Assembly: GCF_015206895.1 (NCBI RefSeq)
Contig: NZ_JADEXU010000054.1
Location: 1-46,346, forward strand
Reading direction: 5' to 3'
DNA: 46,346 nt
Source: Nostoc sp. LEGE 12450
GTDB taxonomy: Bacteria > Cyanobacteriota > Cyanobacteriia > Cyanobacteriales > Nostocaceae
In this document: piece after piece, positions 8,816-15,998 of the stretch
How positions within the stretch are numbered: position 1 is the first letter of the stretch
Layout of the letters: every line of letters begins with the position of its first letter
The notes under the pieces: generated by a model
Told to the model about the DNA's origin: nothing
Seen by the model: the letters and a program-made list of their open reading frames with translations, nothing else
The model's database searches: none
Translations under genes and position numbers: made by a program

Positions 8816-9912
8816 TAATTCCCGCGAATCTGCTTCAGCATCCAATCAAATCGAGTCCCAGCCAGTGTCACTTGAGCCAAAAAGCTAGAACTTAGTTCAT
8901 CTTCATAAGTCAAGCGCTCATCTAAAGATTTACCTGAGCTATAGTTAATCCTGCCGTAACCCAGACTATTGATGATTCCTTGCTGTTTATCTGCTAACAA
9001 AATTGCTAATACTCGATAAAATCGGGCAGCAAAACCCACATCGTGTAACAATTTGGCAGAAAGTCGCCATCTGGGAATCGATAACACAGTCGCATCCTCA
9101 ACTGCCCGAATTGTCATCGCAGGTGGACTAGCTTCGACAAAGGGTGTTTCGCCAACTATGTCACCCCGCGATAATCTCGCAAACTCCCGTTCGATATGAT
9201 CTGTCTGTTCTAAAGTTGAAAAGGCGCGGGTGAGAGGATTGCTTGTATCTTCAGCAATCGAAGCCACCATCTTGCCATCTAATAAAATATAGAGAGCATC
9301 AACGGGCCTTCCAGCTTGAAACAACACTGTTCCCGCAGGAAGCCTCATGGCATTGCCTGCAACAATCATCCAACCAATATCGCTATCATTTAATTCTGCA
9401 AATGTAAATAAGATTTCTCGAATTTGGGGCTGAAAAAGCACGACTGTGCTTTGGCCAATTTGGCCGATCATCTGCTCTAATCGGTGAGAAAGTAGAACTG
9501 CGATCGCTCGATAAAAATGGGCTGCAAATGTGACATCTTCTTGCAATTTTTGAATCAATTGCTGCTGAGGAATCATCAACACAAGCGACTTTCTAGCAGC
9601 TTTGACTGTAGTGGAAGATTGGTAGGAGGCTAAAAAAGGCATTTCTCCTACAACTTCACCATTTGCCAGCAATGCAACCTCTCGTCCAGATAGTTCGCCA
9701 CCTTCAAGGGCGGCAAATGCCCGACCAATAGGATTATCGTCAGCCTGAGCGACAGAAACGCTTAATGCACCATCAAGCAGAATGTAGAGGGCATCAACAG
9801 GTGTTCCTTGGCGGATGAGGATCGTACCAGCAGTAATTTCTTCTCTTTTACCCGTTGCCAAGATCCAGTCAATATCGCTATTTGTCAGTTCCTTAAGTAG
9901 AACTTCTGTCAT
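8815..9912 (-). CDS. Protein with two cyclic-nucleotide-binding-like domains, bacteriocin-transport-associated
   Basis: 365 residues made of two similar halves. Each opens with NSDIDWILATG or NDSDIGWMIVAG, continues with AGTxLxxxGxPVDALYILLDG and later has (G/I)xxVGExPF and an Ala-rich helix ending in AARFYRVLAILLADK. These are CRP/Cap-family beta-roll domains, but without a DNA-binding helix-turn-helix. The phosphate-binding signature GE(x)A(A/L)Rx is not intact (VGEMPFLASYQSST, VGETPFVEASPPAM), so ligand binding is uncertain. The arrangement fits the bacteriocin-type transport-associated cyclic-nucleotide family known beside NHLM exporters. Its place between the precursors and the exporter genes suggests control or assembly of export rather than transcription. 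Confidence 0.85.
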   Translation of the reverse strand: MTEVLLKELTNSDIDWILATGKREEITAGTILIRQGTPVDALYILLDGALSVSVAQADDNPIGRAFAALEGGELSGREVALLANGEVVGEMPFLASYQSSTTVKAARKSLVLMIPQQQLIQKLQEDVTFAAHFYRAIAVLLSHRLEQMIGQIGQSTVVLFQPQIREILFTFAELNDSDIGWMIVAGNAMRLPAGTVLFQAGRPVDALYILLDGKMVASIAEDTSNPLTRAFSTLEQTDHIEREFARLSRGDIVGETPFVEASPPAMTIRAVEDATVLSIPRWRLSAKLLHDVGFAARFYRVLAILLADKQQGIINSLGYGRINYSSGKSLDERLTYEDELSSSFLAQVTLAGTRFDWMLKQIRGN

Positions 9913-9960
9913 AATTTAACTTCCTTGTGTTCTGCTAACGGGAGAGAGATGGAGAGGGGT

Positions 9961-9985
9961 AATTCGTAATTCGTAATTCGTAATT
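9961..9985. repeat. Tandem heptamer repeat (AATTCGT)
   Basis: Three full AATTCGT units plus AATT in the 194-bp gap between the cyclic-nucleotide-domain gene and the last precursor gene. Confidence 0.8.
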
Positions 9986-10106
9986 TAATTTATGGTTCAG
10001 ATATAGGGAAGCCTTAACTTAGACTTTCCGCAATTTTGAATTTTGAATTGTTTAACTCCCCATTGCGCGATTAACTAGGTTGATGAGTTGCTACAGGTTT
10101 TTAGCA

Positions 10107-10340
10107 TCAATCACCGCGACCTCCATTCGGCTCAACGCTTATTGGTTTATTGCCATTCCAATAAGGAAGCTTTATATTCTCAAGCTTGTTTGCGATCGCT
10201 TCATACAGATTGTTATATTTCTCGTCCGTAGGATACTCACCTGGATAATGCTCGCCTACGGCAATGCCACCCGAAATAGTTGCGAGTTCTTGAGCCGATA
10301 GTTCTTGTGATTCATTTTGCTTTTCGTTTTCCATTGCCAT
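10107..10340 (-). CDS. Divergent double-glycine leader peptide (precursor 11)
   Basis: 77 residues; AAGGA lies five bases before the ATG. The leader ends ELSAQELATISGG at residues 13-25, the last two being the expected C39 cleavage glycines. The predicted 52-residue core starts IAVGEHYPGEYP, is rich in Tyr, Asn, Pro and Lys, has no cysteine and ends in NGGRGD. The core shows no resemblance to the array peptides upstream; only the leader is shared. It is the last precursor before the export genes. Whether it is toxic, signalling or structural cannot be told from sequence. Confidence 0.8.
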   Translation of the reverse strand: MAMENEKQNESQELSAQELATISGGIAVGEHYPGEYPTDEKYNNLYEAIANKLENIKLPYWNGNKPISVEPNGGRGD

Positions 10341-10478
10341 TTTTTTCCTTGTTATTTCATTTATTACTAAATTGACCTAATTTTATGAAAGTGAAATTAT
10401 TAATCACACAAGAATAATTTCAGAAAGCAGTTGGACAAGTTTTGCTCAACTGCAATTGATTGATTTGAGAAACTCCGT

Positions 10479-10778
10479 TTATGTAGAACCTTCGATCGCA
10501 GATATATCTCCAAACAACTCACCAAGAACTTTTAGATCCTCTATTGTCGCGTCGGTGATGGTGAGTTGGAACACAGAAGAGTCTGTTGTCTCTGCATGAA
10601 AAGCCGATCGTGTTGAGTGACACCCTCGTCTTCGTGATGTTTGTTGGCTAAATCCCCTTGTCGATCTATGAGATCGTATAGATGTAAACTGCAAATTGAA
10701 ACCACCAGCTACATCGTCTAACTCTTCATCTGATAGTTCGATCGCTTCATCATTCGGAGTAATTTCGTCACCTGACAT
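10479..10778 (-). CDS. Long Arg/Ser-rich double-glycine leader peptide (precursor 10)
   Basis: 99 residues from the ATG at 10778, chosen because AAGGAG lies five bases upstream; the open frame continues to a TTG at 10904, which has no ribosome site. Leader ELSDEELDDVAGG ends at residue 26. The 73-residue core has a basic first half (FNLQFTSIRSHRST, RRRGCH) holding the only cysteine in any of the eleven cores, and an acidic second half (DATIEDLKVLGELFGDI) that faintly recalls the C-terminal helix of precursor 9 (VFSEQDLREFKEAG). This split charge is unlike the others and suggests a different role, or a core that is folded or bound to nucleic acid or membrane before release (inference). Confidence 0.78.
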   Translation of the reverse strand: MSGDEITPNDEAIELSDEELDDVAGGFNLQFTSIRSHRSTRGFSQQTSRRRGCHSTRSAFHAETTDSSVFQLTITDATIEDLKVLGELFGDISAIEGST

Positions 10779-10900
10779 AGAAGCTCCTTGACCCCACGTG
10801 TTAAAGTTAAATAAGGCGGAGGGAGTTAACCGATTGGCTGCTAGGCTCATGGTTAACAACCCCTCCTGCTCCCGAAATTCGTCAAACTGAGAAATCCAGT

Positions 10901-11140
10901 TCAAGCTTCAGGGCTAGAAATACCCGCTTCCTTAAACTCTCTAAGATCCTGTTCAGAGAAAACGCTTACTTGAAAGGTAACGCTCTTAATGCCGCCTTCT
11001 TTAGGAATTTCCACAAAACCAAACTGAGAATCTATGGCATTTGCGTTTGTTCCAAAGACATCGCTAGTTGCGCCACCGGCAATATAATCAAGTTCTTGAT
11101 TGGATAGTTCCAGCATTTCATTAGGCTGCACATTTTCCAT
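10901..11140 (-). CDS. Divergent CTB-like double-glycine leader peptide (precursor 9)
   Basis: 79 residues, leader ELSNQELDYIAGG ending at residue 23, then a 56-residue core. It is a diverged member of the array family: it keeps NAIDSQ, GGIKS, SEQDLREFK but has lost the AFSFVD start (ATSDVFG instead). AAGGAG is present but 13 bases from the ATG, longer than in the paralogs, so translation may be weaker. Cysteine-free. Confidence 0.82.
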   Translation of the reverse strand: MENVQPNEMLELSNQELDYIAGGATSDVFGTNANAIDSQFGFVEIPKEGGIKSVTFQVSVFSEQDLREFKEAGISSPEA

Positions 11141-11169
11141 GATCGTTATCGTTCTCCTTCTAGTGTTGA

Positions 11170-11430
11170 TTATGAGCCTAGAAATAAATTACTAGGAATT
11201 CCGCTAGGAAATTCTTCTCCAGTGAATTTGATTTCGCGCAAATCTTGTTGAGATATAGTAGTTTCCTGACTGTTGAAGGATGCAATGCCGCCATCAGCAC
11301 CGATAATCACTGCACTACTTTGCTTATCTGAAAAGTTGAAGTTGTGAGCATCGACAAAGCTAAAAGCACCACCAGCAACGTTGTCCAATTCTTCAGCAGA
11401 TAATTCTACGGGTTTAATGTCGTCAGGCAT
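11170..11430 (-). CDS. CTB-family-like double-glycine leader peptide (precursor 8)
   Basis: 86 residues, leader VELSAEELDNVAGG ending at residue 21, core 65 residues. The longest of the close paralogs: the shared C-terminal block SQQDLREIK is followed by an extra tail (GEEFPSGIPSNLFLGS). Core begins AFSFVDAHNFNF and carries SSAVIIGADGGIAS. AAGGA about nine bases before ATG. The family resembles small cyanobacterial peptides annotated as CTB-family bacteriocins; activity unproven. Confidence 0.87.
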   Translation of the reverse strand: MPDDIKPVELSAEELDNVAGGAFSFVDAHNFNFSDKQSSAVIIGADGGIASFNSQETTISQQDLREIKFTGEEFPSGIPSNLFLGS

Positions 11431-11471
11431 GATGTTTTTTCCTTAATTTATGATGTGTATTGTTTATTAAG

Positions 11472-11493
11472 CAGAACGCTTTATTAAGTTCTG
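11472..11493 (-). other. Intergenic hairpin between precursors 7 and 8
   Basis: Six-base arms CAGAAC (11472-11477) and GTTCTG (11488-11493). A related eight-base hairpin lies in another spacer at 12431-12456. Could be an RNA processing or attenuation site in the polycistronic message (inference). Confidence 0.35.
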
Positions 11494-11494
11494 G

Positions 11495-11737
11495 TTAGTA
11501 ACTTTCAAGAGTGGGAGGAATGACACCAGTTGCTTTGATTTCGTGCAAACTTTGATGAGATATAGCAGTTTGCTGAGTATTCAAAGAACTAATACCGCCA
11601 TTAGCGCCGAGAACAGTTGCACCAGCTTGCTGATCCAATGCGTTGTAGTTGTCAGCATCGACAAAGCTAAAAGCACCACCAGCAACGTTGTCCAATTCTT
11701 CAGAAGATAATTCTATGGGTTGAATGTTGTCAGACAT
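11495..11737 (-). CDS. CTB-family-like double-glycine leader peptide (precursor 7)
   Basis: 80 residues; leader IELSSEELDNVAGG, core 59 residues starting AFSFVDADNYNALDQQ. It carries AGATVLGANGGISS and ends ATGVIPPTLESY, so its C-terminus differs from the FFPTTLE ending of its neighbours. AAGGAG nine bases before ATG. Cysteine-free. Confidence 0.88.
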   Translation of the reverse strand: MSDNIQPIELSSEELDNVAGGAFSFVDADNYNALDQQAGATVLGANGGISSLNTQQTAISHQSLHEIKATGVIPPTLESY

Positions 11738-11824
11738 GATGTTTTCTCCTTAATGTGTAATGTGTTTAATGTGTGTTCTATCAAGCAAGCTGCTTTATTG
11801 AGTTCTGCCCTGTGTAATTAGTTA

Positions 11825-12064
11825 CTACTTCTCAAGAGTGGTAGGAAAGAAGCCAGTTGCTTTGATTTCATGCAAACTTTGATGAGATACAGCAGTTTGC
11901 TGAGTGTTGAAAGAACTAATACCACCATTAGCGCCGATAACAGTTGCACCAGCTTGCTGATCCAATGCGTTGAAGTTGTCAGCATTGACGAAGCTAAAAG
12001 CACCACCAGCAACGTTATCCAATTCTTCAGCAGATAATTCTACGGGTTTAATGTTGTCAGACAT
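11825..12064 (-). CDS. CTB-family-like double-glycine leader peptide (precursor 6)
   Basis: 79 residues; leader VELSAEELDNVAGG; core AFSFVNADNFNALDQQ with AGATVIGANGGISS and end FFPTTLEK. The Asp found at core position 6 of the paralogs is Asn here. First of five copies placed at an exact 327-bp interval. Confidence 0.88.
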   Translation of the reverse strand: MSDNIKPVELSAEELDNVAGGAFSFVNADNFNALDQQAGATVIGANGGISSFNTQQTAVSHQSLHEIKATGFFPTTLEK

Positions 12065-12151
12065 GATGTTTTCTCCTTAATGTGTAATGTGTTTAATGTG
12101 TGTTCTATCAAGCAAGCTACTTTATTGAGTCCTGCACTGTGTAATTAGTTA

Positions 12152-12391
12152 CTACTTCTCAAGAGTGGTAGGAAAGAAGCCAGTTGCTTTGATTTCAAAC
12201 AAATCTTGTTCAGATACAGCAGTTTGCTGAGTGTTCAAAGAATTAATACCGCCATTAGCGCCGATAACAGTTGCACCAGCTTGCTGATCAATTGCGTTGA
12301 AGTTGTGAGCATCGACGAAACTAAAAGCACCACCAGCAACGTTGTCCAATTCTTCAGCAGATAATTCTACGGGCTTAATGTTGTCAGACAT
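12152..12391 (-). CDS. CTB-family-like double-glycine leader peptide (precursor 5)
   Basis: 79 residues; core AFSFVDAHNFNAIDQQ, then AGATVIGANGGINS, and SEQDLFEIKATGFF instead of SHQSLHEIK. It therefore mixes features of the array type with those of precursors 8 and 9 (SEQDL/SQQDL), suggesting gene conversion or shared ancestry. Confidence 0.88.
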   Translation of the reverse strand: MSDNIKPVELSAEELDNVAGGAFSFVDAHNFNAIDQQAGATVIGANGGINSLNTQQTAVSEQDLFEIKATGFFPTTLEK

Positions 12392-12430
12392 GATGTTTTC
12401 TCCTTAATGTGTAATGTGTTTGGTTTATTA

Positions 12431-12456
12431 AGCAGAACTCAATAGAGCGTTCTGCT
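12431..12456 (-). other. Intergenic hairpin between precursors 4 and 5
   Basis: Eight-base arms AGCAGAAC (12431-12438) and GTTCTGCT (12449-12456) with a ten-base loop. On the minus strand it is followed by TTAATAAACC, so a weak terminator or processing hairpin is possible. Confidence 0.35.
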
Positions 12457-12478
12457 CTGTGTAATTAGTGTTCTGTTA

Positions 12479-12718
12479 CTAACTCTCAAGAGTGGTAGGA
12501 AAGAAGCCAGTTGCTTTGATTTCATGCAAACTTTGATGAGATACAGTAGTTTGTTGAGCAGTGGAAGAGCCAATCCCGCCATTAGGACCAAGAACGGTTG
12601 CACCAATTTGTTGATCCAATGCGTTGTAGTTGTCAGCATCGACAAAGCTAAAAGCACCACCAGCAACGTTATCCAATTCTTCAGCAGATAGTTCTACAGG
12701 CTTAATGTTGTCAGACAT
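12479..12718 (-). CDS. CTB-family-like double-glycine leader peptide (precursor 4)
   Basis: 79 residues. Belongs to the IGATVLGPNGGIGS subgroup with precursors 2 and 3: Ile replaces Ala, Pro replaces Ala, and STAQQTTVS replaces NTQQTAVS. Its protein differs from precursor 3 only in the last five residues (TTLES against TSLEN). The subgroup is three adjacent genes, consistent with recent tandem duplication. Confidence 0.88.
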   Translation of the reverse strand: MSDNIKPVELSAEELDNVAGGAFSFVDADNYNALDQQIGATVLGPNGGIGSSTAQQTTVSHQSLHEIKATGFFPTTLES

Positions 12719-12805
12719 GATGTTTTCTCCTTAATGTGTAATGTGTTTAATGTGTGTTCTATCAAGCAAGCTGCTTTAATGAGTTCTACCCTGTGTAATT
12801 AGTTA

Positions 12806-13045
12806 CTAATTTTCAAGACTGGTAGGAAAGAAGCCAGTTGCTTTGATTTCGTGCAAACTTTGATGAGATACAGTAGTTTGTTGAGCAGTGGAAGAGCCAA
12901 TCCCGCCATTAGGACCAAGAACGGTTGCACCAATTTGTTGATCCAATGCGTTGTAGTTGTCAGCATCGACAAAGCTAAAAGCACCACCAGCAACGTTATC
13001 CAATTCTTCAGCAGATAGTTCTACAGGCTTAATGTTGTCAGACAT
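12806..13045 (-). CDS. CTB-family-like double-glycine leader peptide (precursor 3)
   Basis: 79 residues, nearly identical to precursor 4 at DNA level including the spacer. The C-terminus FFPTSLEN has the only Ser at this position. Leader VELSAEELDNVAGG, AAGGAG nine bases before ATG. Confidence 0.88.
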   Translation of the reverse strand: MSDNIKPVELSAEELDNVAGGAFSFVDADNYNALDQQIGATVLGPNGGIGSSTAQQTTVSHQSLHEIKATGFFPTSLEN

Positions 13046-13132
13046 GATGTTTTCTCCTTAATGTGTAATGTGTTTAATGTGTGTTCTATCAAGCAAGCTG
13101 CTTTAATGAGTTCTACCCTGTGTAATTAGTTA

Positions 13133-13372
13133 CTAATTTTCAAGAGTGGTAGGAAAGAAGCCAGTTGCTTTGATTTCATGCAAACTTTGATGAGATACAG
13201 TAGTTTGTTGAGCGGTGGAAGAGCCAATCCCGCCATTAGGACCAAGAACGGTTGCACCAATTTGTTGATCCAATGCGTTGTAGTTGTCAGCATCGACAAA
13301 GCTAAAAGCACCACCAGCAACGTTGTCCAATTCTTCAGCAGATAATTCTATGGGTTGAATATTGTCAGACAT
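13133..13372 (-). CDS. CTB-family-like double-glycine leader peptide (precursor 2)
   Basis: 79 residues; core identical to precursor 3 except for FFPTTLEN, while the leader is IQPIELSAEELDN, like precursors 1 and 7. Leader and core types thus occur in different combinations along the array, which points to recombination between repeats. Confidence 0.88.
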   Translation of the reverse strand: MSDNIQPIELSAEELDNVAGGAFSFVDADNYNALDQQIGATVLGPNGGIGSSTAQQTTVSHQSLHEIKATGFFPTTLEN

Positions 13373-13424
13373 GATGTTTTCTCCTTAATGTGTAATGTGT
13401 GTGTTATCTCAAATAAAACTGTTA

Positions 13425-13664
13425 CTAACTAGCAAGAGTGGAAGGAAACAAGTCAGTTGCTTTGATTTCATGCAAACTTTGATGAGATACAGCAGTTTGC
13501 TGAGTGTTGAAAGAACTAATACCGCCATTAGCGCCGATAACAGTTGCACCAGCTTGCTGATCAATTGCGTTGTAGTTGTCAGCATCGACGAAGCTAAAAG
13601 CACCACCAGCAACGTTGTCCAATTCTTCAGAAGATAATTCTATGGGTTGAATGTTGTCAGACAT
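13425..13664 (-). CDS. CTB-family-like double-glycine leader peptide (precursor 1, promoter-proximal)
   Basis: 79 residues, first gene of the array in transcription order. Core AFSFVDADNYNAIDQQ, AGATVIGANGGISS, and an end KATDLFPSTLAS in which the Gly conserved in other copies is Asp. The ribosome site is AAGGA in a slightly different context (AAAAAAGATC before the ATG) from the later genes. A 434-bp region free of genes lies upstream and should carry the promoter of the whole locus. Confidence 0.88.
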   Translation of the reverse strand: MSDNIQPIELSSEELDNVAGGAFSFVDADNYNAIDQQAGATVIGANGGISSFNTQQTAVSHQSLHEIKATDLFPSTLAS

Positions 13665-14098
13665 GATCTTTTTTCCTTAATGTGTAATGTGTGTTGTATC
13701 AAGCAGAAAGAGTGATTTGCTGGTTAGTCGCTTACCGCTTCTCTCGCTTGATGTCTCTAGAATACGAAATCAACTTAGTTATGTACATCTGAAAAACGTC
13801 TAGGATTTTACCTAAGCGAAGTAAGTAGATGTGGTCTAACTTTCGCTATATAGTATTGGGCAATAGGTAAGACTTTCGTCATAGGCTAACCAAGCTAGTT
13901 ACTACAAAAGTCATGGATTTGCTTTCGATATGGCATTTCACTGCAATATCGTAGTATGACTAAACGTAGAAGCATGAATGCAAAACTAGGATTGATCCTA
14001 ATAAATGAGAGTATTCTACATCCATCATTAACTCAACTAAATTAAGAAATTATAGTTATCAGTCTCTAGCAATGTTGTAAATAAAAACTCAAACAACA
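13665..14098. promoter_or_regulatory. Divergent intergenic region, probable promoter region with CTTTCG repeats
   Basis: 434 bp between the first precursor (minus) and the haem-motif sensor gene (plus). It contains no gene. CTTTCG occurs three times on the plus strand at 13840, 13873 and 13922, each followed within five bases by an AT-rich ATA or TATA (CTTTCGCTATA, CTTTCGTCATA, CTTTCGATATG). The spacing of 33 and 49 bp would put them on similar helix faces only roughly. Candidate operator sites; no convincing -35/-10 pair could be fixed. Confidence 0.4.
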
Positions 14099-15160
14099 AT
14101 GTTTAATAGATTCAAATTAGCAACTAAATTTACTTTACTTTTATTGCTGGTGTTCATCGGCGCGATCGCAGTTAGTGGTTTTGCTTTATCTCACGCACTT
14201 GAGCAAAAAGCAGAAGCCGAAATCGCTTATCGTAGCCAAGTTATTGCAGAAACTATGAACTCAGTGAGGAATTATACTCATACGCGTATCAATCCTCTTC
14301 TGACACCTATGCTGGACACTCAAGGCACATTTATCCCTGAAATTGTTCCCAGCTTTGCAGTCAGAGAAGTGTTTGAGAATCTTCGGAAAAATAAAGATTT
14401 TAAAGATTTTTTATACAAAGATGCCAACCTAAATCCAACTAACTTACGAGATAAAGCAGATGTATTTGAGATGGAACTTATCGAACGATTTCGCAAGGAA
14501 CCAGGGTTGAAAAACATATCCGGTTTTCATGACTCTTATGACGAAAAAATGTTTTATAATGCTCGTCCATTTTCCATTAATAATCCAACGTGTCTACGCT
14601 GTCATAGCACTCCTGAAGTTGCTCCAAAAAGTCAGATTGCTAGTTATGGTTCAGAAAATGGCTTTGGGTGGAAACTCAATGAAATTTTAGGCACACAAAT
14701 TATTTATATTCCTGCCAAGCAAGTCTTTGAGGATGCTCATCGTGCTTTTGTTCTATTCATTAGCTTATTTATTACGATCTTCGCCATCATGATTTTGCTC
14801 ATTAATTATTTGTTAAAGCGAAATGTACTGCAACCGCTTAAACCAATGGCTCAACTTGCTCAGAAAATTAGTATGAATGAAATTAGTGTCGAAGAAGCAC
14901 AAGAGTACGATCGTGAAAAGCTAACATCGATTGTGCAACGTCATGATGAGTTAGGACAATTAGGACGAGTTTTTCAACGCATGGTGCATGAAATTTCTGC
15001 CCGTGAACAACAGTTCAGACAACAGTTGCATACACTGCGTATAGAAGTTGATGAAGCTAAACGTGCGCGTGAAGTTGCAGAAATTGCTGAATCAAAAACA
15101 TTCCAAAAATTGCAGGAGGAAGCAAAAGCAATCAGAAATAAACGGAATACTCCAAATTAA
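14099..15160 (+). CDS. Membrane HAMP protein with c-type haem motif (DUF3365/Tll0287-like)
   Basis: 353 residues. A first membrane helix (about 11-31) is followed by a periplasmic domain with the haem-binding motif CLRCH at 165-169 in NPTCLRCHS, preceded by DEKMFYNARPFS as in the DUF3365 family. A second helix spans about 216-238, then a HAMP domain (about 239-300) and a C-terminal coiled coil of about 50 Lys/Glu-rich residues. There is no kinase, cyclase or methyl-accepting domain, so the signal must pass to a separate partner. The family is believed to sense redox or gas ligands through the haem. The MinD-like gene 43 bp downstream is probably co-transcribed and is the obvious partner. It is divergent from the peptide array. 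Confidence 0.88.
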   Translation: MFNRFKLATKFTLLLLLVFIGAIAVSGFALSHALEQKAEAEIAYRSQVIAETMNSVRNYTHTRINPLLTPMLDTQGTFIPEIVPSFAVREVFENLRKNKDFKDFLYKDANLNPTNLRDKADVFEMELIERFRKEPGLKNISGFHDSYDEKMFYNARPFSINNPTCLRCHSTPEVAPKSQIASYGSENGFGWKLNEILGTQIIYIPAKQVFEDAHRAFVLFISLFITIFAIMILLINYLLKRNVLQPLKPMAQLAQKISMNEISVEEAQEYDREKLTSIVQRHDELGQLGRVFQRMVHEISAREQQFRQQLHTLRIEVDEAKRAREVAEIAESKTFQKLQEEAKAIRNKRNTPN

Positions 15161-15203
15161 TAATTAAGAATTACGAATTAAAAATTAGTATTGAGGATTT
15201 ATT

Positions 15204-15998
15204 ATGTCTGAAATTATTTCCATTCACTCATTCCGAGGCGGAACTGGTAAGTCAAATGTCACGAGTAATCTTGCTGCCCTAATCGCTCGTTCTGGAAAGC
15301 GAGTTGGGATAGTTGATACAGATATCCAATCTCCTGGAATCCACGTTCTATTTGGTCTTGAACAAGAGCGAATTCGCTACACATTGAACGATTATCTCTG
15401 GGGTCGTTGTCAAATTGAAGAAGCCGTTTATGACGTTAGCGCCATTCTCAAACAAAAACAAACATTTTTTGGTCGCCAGGGAAGTGTTCATCTAATTCCT
15501 TCCAGCATTAAGATGGGTGACATTTCTCGAATCTTGCGCGAGGGCTATGACGCACGTCGACTGAATGATGGTTTACATAATCTAGTTCGTCGTTTAAAAC
15601 TTGACTATCTGTTGATCGATACTCATCCTGGCATTAACGAAGAAACATTGCTATCTATTATTCTTTCTGATGTCTTGGTGCTGATTCTCCGTCCAGATAA
15701 ACAAGATTATCAAGGTACAGCAGTAGCGATAGATGTTGCTCGTAAGCTAGAAGTACCTAAAATGCTAATAGTGATCAACAAAGCTCTGCCATCTTTAGAT
15801 TTCAAAGAGTTAGGGAAACGAGTGGAGAATACCTACAAAACCCCTGTGGCTGGAATACTCCCTGTTTGTGAAGAGATGTTTGAATTAGGGAGTGGTGGAA
15901 TCTTCTGTTTGCGGTATCCAGATCATTCATGGACTCAAAAAATTAGTGCGATCGCCAAACAAATCACTGGTTCTGGAGTTAGATTGTTTGCTAGATAA
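15204..15998 (+). CDS. MinD/ParA-family ATPase
   Basis: 264 residues. The deviant Walker A is FRGGTGKSNVTSNLA (residues about 10-24), with signature Lys replaced by Arg at the first position; switch I VDTDIQSPG and Walker B YLLIDTHPGI are present. The C-terminus lacks the amphipathic membrane-targeting helix typical of MinD, so it more likely acts as an adaptor/positioning or regulatory ATPase. GAGGA lies seven bases before ATG. Follows the HAMP haem protein; together they look like a two-gene signalling unit whose output genes are not seen here. Confidence 0.87.
   Translation: MSEIISIHSFRGGTGKSNVTSNLAALIARSGKRVGIVDTDIQSPGIHVLFGLEQERIRYTLNDYLWGRCQIEEAVYDVSAILKQKQTFFGRQGSVHLIPSSIKMGDISRILREGYDARRLNDGLHNLVRRLKLDYLLIDTHPGINEETLLSIILSDVLVLILRPDKQDYQGTAVAIDVARKLEVPKMLIVINKALPSLDFKELGKRVENTYKTPVAGILPVCEEMFELGSGGIFCLRYPDHSWTQKISAIAKQITGSGVRLFAR

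Larger units (their letters stand above)
11495..13375 (-). repeat. Tandem repeat array of precursor gene plus spacer (327-bp unit)
   Basis: Gene starts lie at 12064, 12391, 12718, 13045 and 13372, exactly 327 bp apart; the next lower one (11737) is also 327 bp from 12064. Both the coding part and the spacer (TAATGTGTAATGTGTTTAA, then CAAGCAAGCTGCTTTA, then TGTGTAATTAGTTACTA) are conserved in several units. The units at 12479, 12806 and 13133 are almost identical. Confidence 0.92.

Noticed and set aside
10779..10904. N-terminal extension of precursor 10 from a TTG
   Set aside because: The ATG at 10778 has a strong AAGGAG five bases upstream; the TTG start would overlap the preceding gene's stop and precede no ribosome site.
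12439..12666. Hydrophobic 64-75-codon frames repeated within each precursor gene
   Set aside because: They are alternate-frame shadows of the real precursor frames; they recur only because the genes are repeated, and lack ribosome sites, whereas the leader frame has AAGGAG.
11495..13664. CRISPR array
   Set aside because: The period is 327 bp and the units are coding sequences with ribosome sites; there are no short direct repeats with unique spacers.
10107..13664. Lanthipeptide cluster
   Set aside because: Cores lack cysteine (except one residue in precursor 10) and no LanM or LanB/C gene is nearby.
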